Assembly (NCBI GenBank): GCA_023614405.1
Contig: CM042697.1
Span: 467,586,744-467,650,743 of the forward strand
DNA: 64,000 bases
Direction of reading: 5' to 3'
DNA from: Avena insularis
Lineage: Eukaryota > Streptophyta > Magnoliopsida > Poales > Poaceae
The position numbers were made by a program, and so were the translations under genes. This document shows positions 45,753-59,800 of the stretch, piece by piece. Every line of letters starts with the position of its first letter. Within the stretch, counting starts at the first letter, position 1. Under the pieces are notes generated by a model that was given only the letters and a program-made list of their open reading frames with translations, made no database searches and was not told the DNA's origin.

Positions 45753-45865
45753 TCGGCGGTGTGGAGTGTGGACAGGGTCTCGCCACGCAGACGGAAGAGG
45801 GCAGCAGGGAGGCCAGGTCGGCGGTGTGGACAGGGTCTCGCCACGCGGACGGAAGAGACGACGAG
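45753..45865 (+). repeat. 65-bp direct duplication in a GC-rich patch
   Basis: TCGGCGGTGTGGA starts at 45753 and 45818, and the following GACAGGGTCTCGCCACGC(A/G)GACGGAAGAG is repeated. On the minus strand a donor-like AAG|GTGAGG follows near 45680, so this may be the first exon of an unidentified or non-coding transcript. Confidence 0.45.
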
Positions 45866-46196
45866 TGCAGGGAGGGCAGCAGACGATGTCGACAGTGTGT
45901 CGCCACGCTAGCTAGGGACTTGGGGGATGGTGCACGTGTGGGCAAACCCTACACTATTTCTTTATTGTTTCTAAGAGCCAACGACAAATGAATTGATAAT
46001 CTGACCAGCCAACCAGATAGCCCGCCCCGAATTTTTCTTGTCATTCATCAGCTGCTTTTGTTTGAATTTAGTTAAACCTAGAACCCGCGGTAATTATGAA
46101 CAGAGAGTATATATATGCAAGTGTGCATCAACCGATGCAAGGCCGGGGTCTTATTCTCCTTTTCAAAAAAAAAAAAAATATATATGCAAGTGTGTA

Positions 46197-46434
46197 CTCC
46201 CTCTATTCCGGTTTATTAGATCATTGGACATTTCAAGGTAAAACTTTAACTAAAGATTTAGCTAATAAAATATTAGTTATATATCATCAAAAGTATATCT
46301 TCTGATGATATACTTTTGGTGACATATAACTAATATTTTGTTGACTAAATTATTAATCAATATTTGTTCTCGAAATGCATAATAGCCTTTGTTCTCGAAA
46401 TGCATAATAGTCTAATAAATCGGAATAGAGAGAG
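46197..46434. mobile_element. Stowaway-like MITE, 238 bp
   Basis: CTCCCTCTATTCCGGTTTAT and its inverse ATAAATCGGAATAGAGAGAG bracket the element, with TA at 46195-46196 and 46435-46436. The centre has an internal palindrome around AAAGTATATC..GATATACTTT (about 46282-46318). Confidence 0.88.
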
Positions 46435-46803
46435 TATCAATATTAACCAAACTAGGAGGCCCGTAATAATGCATCAAACAAGGACTAATAATAATATAAT
46501 AATATTATCCAGTTTGCAGAACGTCATCTCGGGAGTTCGATTCCACAAAGACCGTCAAACGTCGGCGCGCGAGTTGTTTAATACTCCTGACCGGACAAGA
46601 AGAAGAAAATGACTGATCCGTATCTATCAATTTATGACGACAGAGATTCGATCACACGTAAGAGTACTACCACGCACTGTCGAGTCCAAACAACACCGCC
46701 GGTTCTTGGTGCTGTTGACATTGACCGAAGCCTTCTTCTAGAAGAAGAAGATGCTGCGAGTGAATTATATAACTTTCCTTGTAATCCTCACCTTGCTTAG
46801 TAT

Positions 46804-46814
46804 TCATATATAGG
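46804..46814 (+). promoter_or_regulatory. Candidate TATA box for the membrane-protein gene
   Basis: CATATATAGG is followed about 25 bases later by a pyrimidine-rich stretch (CCTCCTCGTCTCTTAC). It lies about 400 bases upstream of the chosen ATG, implying a long or spliced 5' UTR. Another TATA-like sequence (ATTATATAAC) lies at 46765. Confidence 0.4.
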
Positions 46815-47215
46815 TCCCTCCCTGCTACCTCCTCGTCTCTTACTTCCAGGGAAGCAAAATCTATGATTCTATGTACTCCACTATCATCTCACATCTCTCC
46901 ATCCCGATCCAATTCTGTTTTGGTCAAATGGCACGAGCCCAATCTCCATTCTTGTTGATATCCAATCATGTACTATCAGCTAGCGTTTGTTTTTTTATCC
47001 AAAAAAAAAAATGTATCAGCCTTTGTTGTTCTCGCCGGATGTATAATCTAAATTTTTCGGGGTGCTTGAGGTACATACACCTGCGGCAGCTTAAAATGTG
47101 CGAGAGTGGGAGATGGATGGGGTCAGTTTACTGCCATTCTTCGTCCTGCGCGAACAAGCAACCGATCTCCAACTCCGTCGCGTAGCCTGAACCAGATCTC
47201 CAACTCCGATCTCAA

Positions 47216-47803
47216 ATGCCAGAGTCTACGCTGCTGCAAGATGGACCGGACCTCGAATTGGGTCCTCGATCGCCGCAGGTTGATCCTCCTATCGAGGTAA
47301 GTTTGTAGGCAAAATTGTGCTAGCTGATCATTTCTTCTGTTGAGAGATTTGGGGGAGTACTGTCAAGTGTCAATTGAAAAGCCTTGGATCCGATCGAGGC
47401 GGCCGCAGGCAGTGTCGGGAGAGCGGCCAGATGACTCTTTTTCTCTTTGTTGCTTCATGATGCAGGCTATTATGCCGCCCGGTGAAGATGATGTTGCACC
47501 AGGAATAGCAGCAATTCCAACGACGACAGCAAATCAAGCTTCCAAGGTACAGTACGTACTTAAGTTCGTGCGATTTGCTAGAGCCTCGAATTTTCCCGAT
47601 CTGTCAGCCACTCGGCCGTGGCCAACACGATGTGTGAGTTGAGCTCTTTTGCCACCGCTTTCGTGTAGGCCTAGTGCAGGTTCTACACATGTTCTTCGAT
47701 CCATATGTCCCCGAACTTCTGTTTTTCCAGGCGATGAGGATACAAAATAATACTGATTTTCCAAATTATGTGAGGATTATTGGGACATGCAATATTGATC
47801 CAT

Positions 47804-47836
<33 letters not shown>

Positions 47837-50800
47837 CAGCCAAACAGCCAGATCTCACCGCTAGGACTAATTTGTCGTTAATCCAGTACACAAAATGTGA
47901 TTAATCTCTCTTTGTTATTAAACTATCCTAATTTACAGTTGAGTTAACCTTGATTACATTAATTTACTTTTTGTGCGGACTTACAATTTACTAGATCAGC
48001 TCTCAGCTTTGTCGTTATTGCTGTATACGAAATGCACCTACATATGCAACCCTAATATTTAATACAGTACTGTAGTACTATATGTAGAGGTACAACTGTG
48101 TGGAGCATATTGCATGAAAGACCAAATTTACTATCGCAAAAAAAGACCAAGTATAAAAAAATAGACATGTTAAGCGGGAACAATAATAGATTAGTACACA
48201 TAAAATACCATTTGCAAAACAGTATTTGATCAGCTCAAAGTAGCATGATAACATCTATGTATCTGTAAACTAGCAGAAAACATACAAACACAACACAACA
48301 TATTGCATGCACCCAATTCAAAACTCTCCTTTGGATTTATTTTTTCAAAATTATGAACTTCGCATAATCTTAGTAATACATTGTACAAAGAGGCGATAGG
48401 GTCAACACTATATCATGACTAATCAATTTAAGAAATAGAAATTTCTGTTAATAGCTCATGAAACACATCATTAATTTAATAATGCACTCTTGCCAAATTA
48501 CTACTGTGATTTTAAGCGTAGGAACATAATGTTGCAACAACTAATCAATCCATGAATTATTGATTGTACCCATGGAGGGATGTTTTCTTATTTTGGCACT
48601 TTGTTTGTGTATTGTGAACATGCTTCATGCATGTTACACAAACTTGGTCGTGGTTATGTGATATGGTCAACTATTTCCTTCTAAAATTAAATGGACATAC
48701 CATGTTGTATGATATAGTATACAAGCTGTTATCTTGATGTAGTAACGTGATATACTCATAATCCTATCTTTAAATTTTAGAACCATGTCTATAAATTTTG
48801 AGTGAAGTGTGGTAGCAAATTGACAAACATAAATAAAGTCGAATCATCATTATCAAATTCAGTACTTTTATACATGATAATTGTCTGAGTATCTGAGGGA
48901 AATTTCAATGATACTCATGGCCTCCACACAACTGAGTACTATGGATACATTTGGATCAGTTACAATCGTACGTAAGGAGAGGTATGCTTCTAACTCTCGC
49001 TCGGTGTTCATCTATACTGGCATCTTTGCTGGTTGAACTAGTTCCAACTTACAAGTAATTTGGCATATATAGTTACATCGACTAGTAAAATAGTGTTACT
49101 TTTGAGTTTGGTGTGATCACATGGTTTTCTATGTTGTATGATGCTCCGATGTTTATAGTCAATAGAAAAATAGAAGGTCCATTATAACTGTAGATCAAAA
49201 CCTCTAAATTTTGAATGAAGTATGTGGTAGCAAAATATCCAACCATGATTTTCAAATTAATCCCTTATTTTTATCAATCTTGTCCGAATATCCTACCATG
49301 ATTTTCAAATTTGACACCCAAACTCCTGGCTTGCCCAATTTCAAAGACTTTGATGTTGTATATTTATTTACTGTGAATGCATTTATTTTTTGATGAAATG
49401 GGAGCTAACGGCTGCTTTTCATTGCAAAAATAAGAAGGTTCATAACCTGAGTACGATAACACTATCTCTTCATAGGAAACTAATGAGGGCAACAAACCAT
49501 CTACATGGTACCTAGGCATGGACACTCCTTATCCTTAGGAATTCTTGTCTCATATTCCCCCAATCTCTTCATTAGCACTCAGGATCCCGTTGATGTCTCC
49601 TGCATAGATCCAAGGGTTATCAAATTCATGTCCCAAGAATTTCATCAGCTCCCAATCTCTCTTCCTCCTAGACCTCAAAGGATTTTCATACAACCCTGTG
49701 AACCTCCATTCTCCTTCTTCCATCACATAGTTCTTGACTAGAACATCAATATGGGATCGACTTTATGATTTCAACGACACTACTGAATCACCATTCCAGA
49801 GTAAGACTAAGACTATGCTCAGACCCTCACTCTTCACACCAAAGGCGTGTTCAATGTCCAAACTCCACCTCATCTCCTATGCTTTCACGTTTTGACATCT
49901 TTGTCTCTGAGAAAACAGCAAACTCGGGCGATGCAGCTGAACTAAGTTGTTTACTTCTTGAGCAACCGCATACCGCCTATAGTCATAGAAGTTCATACTT
50001 ACAAGATTAATTGGGCCCGGTGGTCCTCCTCGGAGGAGGCCACCAATGATGCCAATGAATTTGAGATTTCATGGCCACTTGGCTTCTAAACCTTTTTATC
50101 TTTTAACTTCATATATGTTGGTGGTGGAGGGGGTATAACTGATTCAGAGTCAACCTTGTCAGGTGTGTGAAATGCAAGTCCATCGCCATCATCGACCACC
50201 TCATCCATATTCAGCTTCTCCCTAGACGAGATATCATCATCGTCCCTTGCCCCCGTGAGTGTAGGGTTCGCAACATAGAAAACAAAAAATTTCCTACGAT
50301 GGGAATAACTATGTACCAAGATCTATCTACTAGATACAAGCAATGGGCGGATATACATCCGTAGAGAACATACCCTTGAAGACCTACAAAGCTTAACGAG
50401 GTTGAACTCGTGGTTAATGTAGACGAACTCTTGCCGATCTCAAAATCGAGAGGAAGTCCTAGCGCCACAAATCAGCGGCACATCCGTGCTCGCACACACG
50501 TTCGAGGCACCGAGCAACCTCCGCCTCCTCGCTCCAGCGATGCAGCGGAAGCACAACTCTTTCTTGCTGAAAAGCCACCGGGAACATGTATCTCGCTAGT
50601 CCGAGACCATGGGGGTTAAATTAGAGGGGGAGAGAGATCCTTCAGGAGGAGGTGTGAGTGAGAGAGAGGGAGGGGGATCCTTTTATTGGAGGAGGGGGAA
50701 CCCCAAGGGGGTGGCCGGCGCCTGGGGGCTGACCCCTTGCCCTCCCTCCATTCATGTGGGTGGAAGCTCCACTCACAATTTGGCCCTTCAATTCTCCACT

Positions 50801-53800
50801 CAAAAATCCCACTCAAATTCCCATTAAGTTTCCACCAAATTTAATGCAAACTCTCTCTTAAATAAAACTCCTTTTATTTATTCAGAATTTTTTCAATTAC
50901 CTTAATGACAAACATTCACATATAACCCCTTGCTAGTATTTTATTTCACATGCATAAACACTTTATGCAATTTCACCCAAAAATAGTTTCGGTGTCAGTG
51001 AAATAAATTCCTGCGCTTTGTTATTCTTTTCAGCATAAAACTATTTCCTCCAAATGGTGTCGGTGTCTCTTAAGTGTGTCACCCTACGGTTCGCGAATAA
51101 TGCGGACATGATCGAGACCCCTCTCGGATCAATAATCAGAAGCGGGACCTGGAGATCTATACTGACTCCCACATATTCAACGATGACTTTCTTGTGATCG
51201 TGAGAACCTTTTACGCTAGTAACTTAGTCCCTTTGTCTCGCAATTTATTACATGTCCAAGATTCGATCATCGGTATCTCCATATCTAGTTTGATCTCGTT
51301 ACTGACATGTACTCTTTTCTCGTTCCCGTGATATAACATTCTAGTGATCAAATCACTTGCTTGCAAGCTAATCAATGTGATATCATCGAGAGGGCCCAGA
51401 GTATATCTATCCGTCATCGGGATGAACAAATTCCACTCTCGATCCATGAGCCTCAACATAACACTTTAGTAGTACTGAACCCATCTTTTTAATCACCCTG
51501 TTATGGTGTGACGTTTGATGTTATCAAGATACTCTTCTAGTGTTAGTGATTGACATGATCTTATGGTCTAAGGATTAGGATTACTTCGTATAATGTTATA
51601 GCAATATAAACTCAATGACTTTGATCGTAATGATATACTTCGGATGAATATTCGTCACACGATTCCAATAATGTTGTGACCTCGTTATTAAAACCATCCA
51701 ATGTCCATGATCAGGAAACCTTGATCATCTTGTTAATCAACGAGCTAGTTTATAAGAGAGGCATAACTAGAAACTTTTGTTTGTTTATTAAACACACATG
51801 TATTAATGTTTTTGTATTAATATAATTATAGCATGCAAAATAAACATCTATCATATACTTGTAATATACATAATAAGCACTTTATTATTGCCTCTCAGGG
51901 AATATTCCCTTCAGTCTCCCACTTGTACTAGAGACAATAATCTAGTTACATAGTGATAAATCTAACACCCATGGAGTTCTGGTATTGATCATGTTTTGCT
52001 GTAGGGAGAGTTTTAGTCAACGGATCTGCTATATTGAGATCCGTGTGTACTTTACAAATCTTTATATCTCCATCCTTGACATGCTCGCAGATGGAGTGAA
52101 ACCGGCGCTTAATATGCTTGGAATTTTTGTGAGACCTTGGTTATTTGGCATTGGCTATGGCACCATTGTTGTCACAATAGATCACCATTGGGTCCAACGC
52201 GCTTGCAACCACACCTAGTTCGGTTATGAACTCCTTCATCCAAACTGCTTCCTGAGCCGCTTCCGAAGCAGCAACATATTCGTCCACCGTTGTTGATCCT
52301 GCCACCACGGGTTGTTTGGAACTCCTCCAACTAACCGCTCTACCATTCATGAGAAATACGTACCCGGATTGAGAATTAGAGTCATCCGGATCGGTGTCAA
52401 AGCTAGCATCGACATAACACTTAGCGTCGAGTTCTTCTTCACCTCCGTATACGAGAAACATATCCTTAGTTCTTCACAAGTACTTAAGGATATTCTTGAC
52501 CGCTATCAAGTGTTCCGAGTTCCGATCCTGGATCAGATTGATATCTACTAGTTAAACTAATAGCATGTGCCACATCCGGTCTTGTACATAGCATGGCGTA
52601 CATTATAGAGCATATGGCTAAAGCATAGGGTACTTTGTCCATTATCTCTCTTTCTTCCGCCGTAGCCGGGCTTTGAGTCCTACTCAATGTCTTGCCTTGC
52701 AACATAGGTAAGAACCCTTTCTTACTTCCATACATTTAAAAAAAAATCTTATCAAGGTATGTACTTTGTGATAGCCCTATTAGGTGCCTCGATCTATCCC
52801 TATAGATCTTTATGCCTAATATGTAAGACGCTTCACCTAGATCCTTCATTGAAAAATTGCTGTTTAGATAACTTTTAACACTTTTTAAAAGATCTATATC
52901 ATTTCTGATCAATAATATGTCATCCACATATAATATAAGAAATGCCACATCACTCCCACTCACATTCTTGTAAATACAGGCCTCTCCATAAGTTTGAATA
53001 AATCCAAACTCTTTGATCACCTCATCAAAGCAGAGATTACAACTCCGGGATGTTTGTTTCAGTCCATAGATGGATCGCTGAAGCTTGCATACCTTGTCAG
53101 CATCCTTAGGATCGACAAAACCCTTTGGTTGTAACATATACAACTCTTCTTCAATATTGCCATTGAGGAACGCAGTTTTGACATCCATCTGCCATATCTC
53201 ATAGTCAAAATATGCAGCAATTGCTAACATAATCCTAACTGACTTTAGCATCGCTACGGGAGAGAATGTCTCATCGTAGTCAACTCCTTGAATTTGTATA
53301 AACCCCTTTGAGACAAGTCGAGCTTTATAGATAGTTAAATTACTATCAGCATCAGTTTTTATTTGGAAAATTCATTTATTCTCCACAGCCTTTCGGTCGT
53401 GAGGTAAGTCCACCAAGGTCCAAACTTGGTTTTCGTACATGGATTCCATCTCGGATTTCATGGCTTCTGGCCATTTGTTGGAATCCGGGCTCATCATCAC
53501 TTCTTCATATGTCGCACGGTCATCAATTTCATCGACCATGAAATTCATAACAGGATTTCCGTACAGCTCGGGAGCTGCACGCGTCCTGCTAGACCTGCGA
53601 GGTTTGGTAGTATTCTCTTTCGGAGCTTCGTGATCGCTATCATTAGTTCCCTCTTCATTTGGTGAAGTCAACTTTGGAACGGCTTCCGGCGTTGTGATAC
53701 TCGTCATACTATGAAGAGAAGGTTCTACAACCTCTTCAAGTTCTACCTTCCGACTACACACACCTTTCGCGAGAAACTCTTTCTCTAGAAAGGATCCATT

Positions 53801-56800
53801 CTTGGCAATGAAAACCTTACCCTCGGATCTGTGATAGAAGGAATACCCAATAGTTTCCTTAGGGTGTCCTATGAAGACGCATTTTCCTCTTTGGGTTCAA
53901 GTTTATCCGGTTGAAGTTTTGTCACATAAACATCGCATCCCCAAACTTTAAGAAATGACAGCTTAGGTTTGTTTCGAAACCACAATTAATACGGTGTCTT
54001 TTCAATAGATTTAGATGGTGCCTGATTTAAAGTGAATGCGGCAGTTTCTAGTGCATAACCCCAAAATGACAGTGGCAAGTCTGTCAGAGACATCATAGAT
54101 CGAACCATATCTAGTAAAGTACGATTACGATGTTCCGACACACCATTTCGCTGTGGTGTTCCGGCAGGTGTGAGTTGTGAAACTATTCCACACTCTTTCA
54201 TATGTGTGCTAAACTCGTAACTTAGATACTCACCTCCACGATCGGACCGTAGAAATTTGATCTTTCTATTACGATGATTTTCCACTTTACTCTGAAATTC
54301 CTTAAATTTCTCAAAGGTTTCAGACTTGTGTTTCATCAAGTAGATATAACCGTATCTACTCAAATCATCCATGAAAGTAACAAAAAAACAATATCCACCT
54401 CGCGTCGACACACTCATTGGACCACACACGTCAGAGTGTATGATTTCCAATAAATCTGTCGCCTGTTCCATTGAACCGGAAAACGGCGTTCTAGTCATTT
54501 TGCCCATAAGGCATGGCTCACATGTATCAAATGATTTGAAATCAAGTGATTCCAAAAGTCCATTCGAGTGGAGCTTCTTCATGCGTTTAACGCCAATATG
54601 ACCTAGACGGTAGTGTCACATATATGCGGATATATCATCATTAAGTTTAATCCTTTTAGCATCAACATTATGAATATGTGTAACACTATTATCGAGATTC
54701 AACAGAAATAAACCATTCATCATCGGTGCATGACCATAAAAGATATCATTCATATAAGTCAAACAACCATTGTTTTCAGATTTAAATGAATAACCACTGC
54801 GCATCAAACATGATCCGGATACAATGTTCATGCTCAGTGCTGGCACCAGATAACAATTATTCAAGTTTATAACTAATCCCGATGGTAAGTGGAGAGGTAG
54901 CGTTCCAATGACGATCACATCAACGCTTGATCCATTGCCGACACGCATCTTGACCTCACCCCTTGCTAGTGGTCGCTTGTTCTGCAGCCCCTGATTCGAG
55001 TTATAAATATTAGCAACTGAACCGGTATGAAATACCCAGGTGCTACTGCGAGTACTAGTCAAGTACAAATCAATAACATGTATAATGGATATACCTTTAT
55101 TTGCCTTGCCGGCCTTCTTGTCTGCCAAATACTTGGGGCAGTTGCGCTTCTAGTGGCCAGTCCCCTTGCAATAATAGCACTCGGTATCAGACTCATGGCC
55201 AACTCGGGATTTATTTTCAGGTACATCAACCGTCTTACCGCCCTTCTTTCCTTTTTGTTTACCCTTTCTGTCTTTTTTAAAACCAGTGGTCTTATTGATC
55301 ATCAACACTTGATGTTCCTTCTTGATCTCCACTTCTGCAGTTTTACGCATTGACAGAAGATCGGAGAGAGACTTCTTCATGATTTGCATGTTATAGTATA
55401 TCACGAAGCTCTTATAGCTAGGTGGCAGAGATTGGAGAACATGATGGATGCGTAAGTCAATGAGAATCGTTATTCCCAAGGACACAAGCTTATCGGCATA
55501 ACCCGACATCTTGAGTACATGCTCACTAACGGAGCTGTTCTCTTTCATCATGTATCTAAAGAACTTTTCTGAACCATTATAACTCTCTACAACATCATGG
55601 GTGTCGAAAATCATTTTCAACTCACCCATTGTATCAAAGGCATTACCGTTTTCGAAACTCTTTCAAAGTTCTGGCTCTAGCCCATACAATATGCCGCAAT
55701 GAACTAAGTTGTGGTCCTCCTGACGAGTCAGATAGATGTTATTTTTCTTGTCAGGGGCATCATCAAGTGGTGGGGGGCCTAGCGGCGCTTCTAGCACATA
55801 TTGCTTTTGTGCAGCAGAGAGGAGAATCCTCAAATTCATGGCCCAGTCGGTAAAGTTGCTACCGTTCGTTGCAAGTTTCTCTTTCTCCATGAACACATTA
55901 AAATTAAAAGCAGGTGGTGCCATCTACAACAGAATTTGTAAAGTTTAGACTAAGTTTATGATAGATTGAGTTCAACTAATCCAAATTTAAGAATAAACTC
56001 CCACTTAAAAACGACATCCCTCGTGCATTTTTGGTGATTACATGAAGCAAATCCACTACACCAAGTTCGATCATCATGTGAGTCGGTGTAGCTTCAAAGG
56101 CGAGCATCAAATAGACATCATATCTTTTATATGACTCATGATTACCCTTTCGGCCGTGTTCCGAGGCCATGTCTGCACATGCTAGGCTCGCCAACTTTTT
56201 TCCAATATCCAAGACAACGCATCTGAAAAAATAGATTATCCCCAGCCTTCACGACAATATGGCTCGTGAGAGAGGTTCTAAATGCTCTTCATCTTCTTGA
56301 ACAAGGCTTCAGAGCGAAAAGATCTATCTGTGAGCACTATTCGAATCGCCATCCACCTAGCATCCTTCTGGTAGATCTTTGTTTCCTCCACCCCAATAAC
56401 CACATCGTCGAGCTCATCATCATTCAACTCAAGGTAGCTAAGGAGATCATCAATCTCAACGTGTTTGATCCCTCCCCCATCAAAGGACTTCGAGGTGCTT
56501 TTTTCCGCCATACCCTAGATCCACTAAAACTTCCGCGACGCGAGGAGTCCAAGATGTGAAATATCGACGCATAGATCGAATCAGCAAGAGAAGTTGGCCA
56601 CATGGAACAGATTACGAGAGAGATATGATGTGAAACTAGATTAGATCCAATACAATCTCAAGACAAGTCGCCTCCAGAGCACTAAACTCTAGCTAAGAGG
56701 GTAATTTTTTTGTCAATACACTTATTCTTTATAATGATGGTTGTGCTCACCCCTTACACAAGCGCAACTGAAAAAATATCTAGTAGCCACCTCATGCGTT

Positions 56801-59800
56801 ATCATCAAAATAAAAACTTACATCATGAGAGTTATGTGAAGCATTGAGATGACCTTGGTGGTCAAAAGAAAATTCGAAACGATTGACCGTATGTGTTAAA
56901 TTTCATGAAATTCATTTAAAAGTTCAAACCTAAATACAAAATTGAATAGTTACAGTTACCAAAACTAAGAATCTGCTGTTGCAATAAAATAGCATCGTCG
57001 ATATGCATCTTTTTCCTGCATACCTTGTAATGAAATTTTGGATTCACAAACAAGAAATGGATAAGAGAATAAACATGGGAGTGTTTAAGAAGAGGTGCAC
57101 ACACTTGAACACATAACAATTGGGAGATAGATATCCTTTTTATTGATATATTATGCCAAGGCCTACCGTATTTTTATAGAAGTCAGAATTGCAAGTATAA
57201 GACGACTAAAACTCTCTTCGAACAACGAGCACTATATAAACTCCACACCAGGCTAGTCCAAAGACATCCAGCATCAACAAAACAACTACAGCACAAAAGA
57301 GCCTATTCTAAGATGAGCAATAAAGTCGCGTCTTGGCCGACGCATATCTCCTCCAAAGACCAAAAGATCCACCTGAACTCCCTTGTCTACGTACCATCCA
57401 CTCTTGATGCTAAAAGGAGGTGGCAAGTGAATGAAGGGACTTGGTTGGTTTCACGAAGGCATCGCCTTTGTCTTTTAACCGACGACGTACATTGTGCCCT
57501 TGAGGATCAACCTTGTCCAAAGGCAAGCACCGTAGGAAAGCATGAACAAGAGCTAACCCTTCTTCCACCTCTAACATAGACAAACACCCCATGACTCACC
57601 GCCTTTCTTCCACCTCCTGCATGGCTGAGGATCCGTCGCAACAGTAATGTCATGCTCCGGACAGCTGTGGTACAGTTATGTCCCACTGACCCAAATAGGG
57701 CCCTAGAGGGTCCTAGATCTGGCGTGCGACCCAGGAGGGGAGGGGAATGTTTGTTGGACTATGTCAGTCTGGTGTGGGAGGATACAGATCTATGACCGTT
57801 GAATCGAAAAACTTACTGGCATAAGAGCAGAAATGCTAGACTACGGACAAACTTGTTACGGACTGTTCTTACGAAATGACGTGGGATTACCGGGTTGGTT
57901 CAGAGTTTTTACGTTCCTTGATTTTTGGGGCTGGAACCCGGTTTCTCCCCACGTAAGCCCGTAACTTTGATTCCGTAACAGTTCGTCCCTAGATGTAGCA
58001 TTGTTGGGCATAAGAGTTCTGCAAACGACGAGATGAAGATGTTAGATGTATAAATTTGTATATTATAGTTTTTTCATATGTTAGGAGGCTTCCTATATAT
58101 TTGCCATGTACCTGTATTATATATTGTTATATATTGTCGTCTTTCTCTTTGGCCCCCAGAAGAATACAAGTTGTCTATTTCTAACATGGTATCAGAGCCA
58201 CGTTAGCCCTGTCCTCTTTCTCGCAACTTTGTCGGCCGCCACCGTCCCTGTCGCCGCCGACCTTGCCGTCGTCGTCGCCGCCGGTCGCCGTCCGTTTTGC
58301 CCCGTTTCAGATCTAGATCGATCCGGTCGCCGCCTGTTTTGCCCCGTTTCAGATATGGATCGATATCCTCGTCCGATCGAGATTCATATTGTATCCCAGA
58401 TCGGTCCAGATCGGTCTCCAATCTTCCATCTGGCGGGCCTCCGGCCAGGGACCCGTCGCCTTCTACTTCGGCCGCGCGAGCGAGACCCGTTGCCTTCTAC
58501 GCCGGCGCCAGCTGAGAGATCCTGCCAGGGCGCCGCCCTCGCTACTCGGTGGCCGGCCCAGATCGGCTCTGATCCGATCAGATCCCGCCACAGGACGCCC
58601 GCCCTTCTGCTACTCGCTGCAGTGGCCCGCCCGTCCTTCTGCTCCCGCCTGGCCCGCCCGTCCTTCCCGTTGTCACCTGACAACCGCGTAACGCCCGCCC
58701 GCCTGCGCGATGCCCTGGCCCGCCCATCCTTCCCGATGTCACCTGACAGCCGCGTGACGCCCGCCCGTCTGCGCGACGCCCCCCACCTGCTGGCTGGTGC
58801 ACTGCAGGCCCTCTATGCTGGCCCTCTCTGATCGGATCTGCTAACAGCAGTTTCTTTTTCATCGGATCTGAGAGTTGACCAAAAAAAAAGATTGAGCGAT
58901 GTCTTCTGCATCGGGCTATTATGCGATTCCACGCTGCCCGGTGATCTTCGATGGCGCGAATTATTCTGATTTCGTTGCCTTTATGTGCGTTCACATGCGC
59001 GGTCTCCGTCTTTGGGGTGTGCTCTCCGGCGAGGTCTCCTGTCCGTCGTGCCCCTTCCTCCTGTGGCTCCTCTTCCACCGACGCCAATTGTTCTCGGCGC
59101 TGATGCTTCTTAGGAGGCCAATGATGCTGCTTAGAGTGTCGATGATAGTGCTATTGCTGCTTATGACCTAAAGTTCAAGCAGTACTCTGCTGATCTCGTG
59201 ACCTATCGCCACGATCTGACTGCCTACACTCAGTGGGTCGATGAGGATGCTCGTGCTGCTGCTGTTCTCACCTCCAGTGTTCTGCCCCAGTATGCTGCTG
59301 AGTTTATGAGTCTCCCTACTGTTGCTGCTCAGTGAGCACATCTTCGTCAGCGCTATCAGCCGTCTAGTGATGCTCTTTACCTGTCTGTGGTTCGCTAGGA
59401 GCATGCTCGTGGTCGTGTTCCGCTCTCTGGGGTGTTGTCTGAGCTTTAGGCTGAGGAGACCCGTCTTCGTGGTGCTGGTCTTTTTGTGGTTCCATCTGTG
59501 CTTGCTACTCGTGGTCCTCCTATGCCGTCTGCTCTCTCCACTTAGCCGCGGTCCTCTGTACCGTCGCCGATACTTCCCACTCCTCTAGGTCAGGGTCAGC
59601 TTCAGCACCAGCCGTCTCAGGGCCAGCACCAGCGATCTCGGGGTCCGAGTCGCACCACAACCTCGGGGTCGAGTCGACCAAGAGGCTCATGGTCAGGGGC
59701 GCCGTGGTTCTCTTCGTCACTGCTCTTACTGCAACAGGGATGGCCACACTTGGGCCACCTGTTATACCCGGGATCCCAGTTTATGTTAGCAGCACCAGGC

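Larger units (their letters stand above)
50260..56195 (-). mobile_element. Copia element, BARE/Angela-like, missing its 5' LTR
   Basis: One LTR (50260-51913) and an interior with recognisable gag-pol are present on the minus strand. The other LTR, the primer-binding site and part of the leader are gone: leader sequence stops at about 56190 in GCTAGGCTCG and joins LINE ORF1 directly. The LTR start TGTAGGGTTCGCAACATAG and leader are similar to those of the element at 18751-27648, so both belong to one broad family. The target duplication cannot be tested. Confidence 0.85.
49400..56700 (-). mobile_element. L1-type LINE, minus strand, split by a truncated Copia element
   Basis: The 5' part (56700-56196) carries an ORF1 start, and the downstream part (50259-about 49400) carries the ORF1 C-terminal end and the beginning of the ORF2 endonuclease. 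The Copia element lies between. Sequence for the middle of ORF1 is missing, so the junction involved deletion as well as insertion. The RT half of the LINE is absent. A T6 run at 49388-49393 may be its A tail. Confidence 0.75.

Noticed and set aside
46520..46545. GGGAGTTCGATTCC resembling a tRNA T-arm
   Set aside because: There is no matching acceptor stem, anticodon arm or D arm around it.
58106..58831. 241-codon open frame on the plus strand
   Set aside because: It begins in the LTR, crosses the primer-binding site and covers the GC-rich leader before gag. It is repetitive (RPSFP.SPD.RVTPARLRDA) and is not the gag frame.
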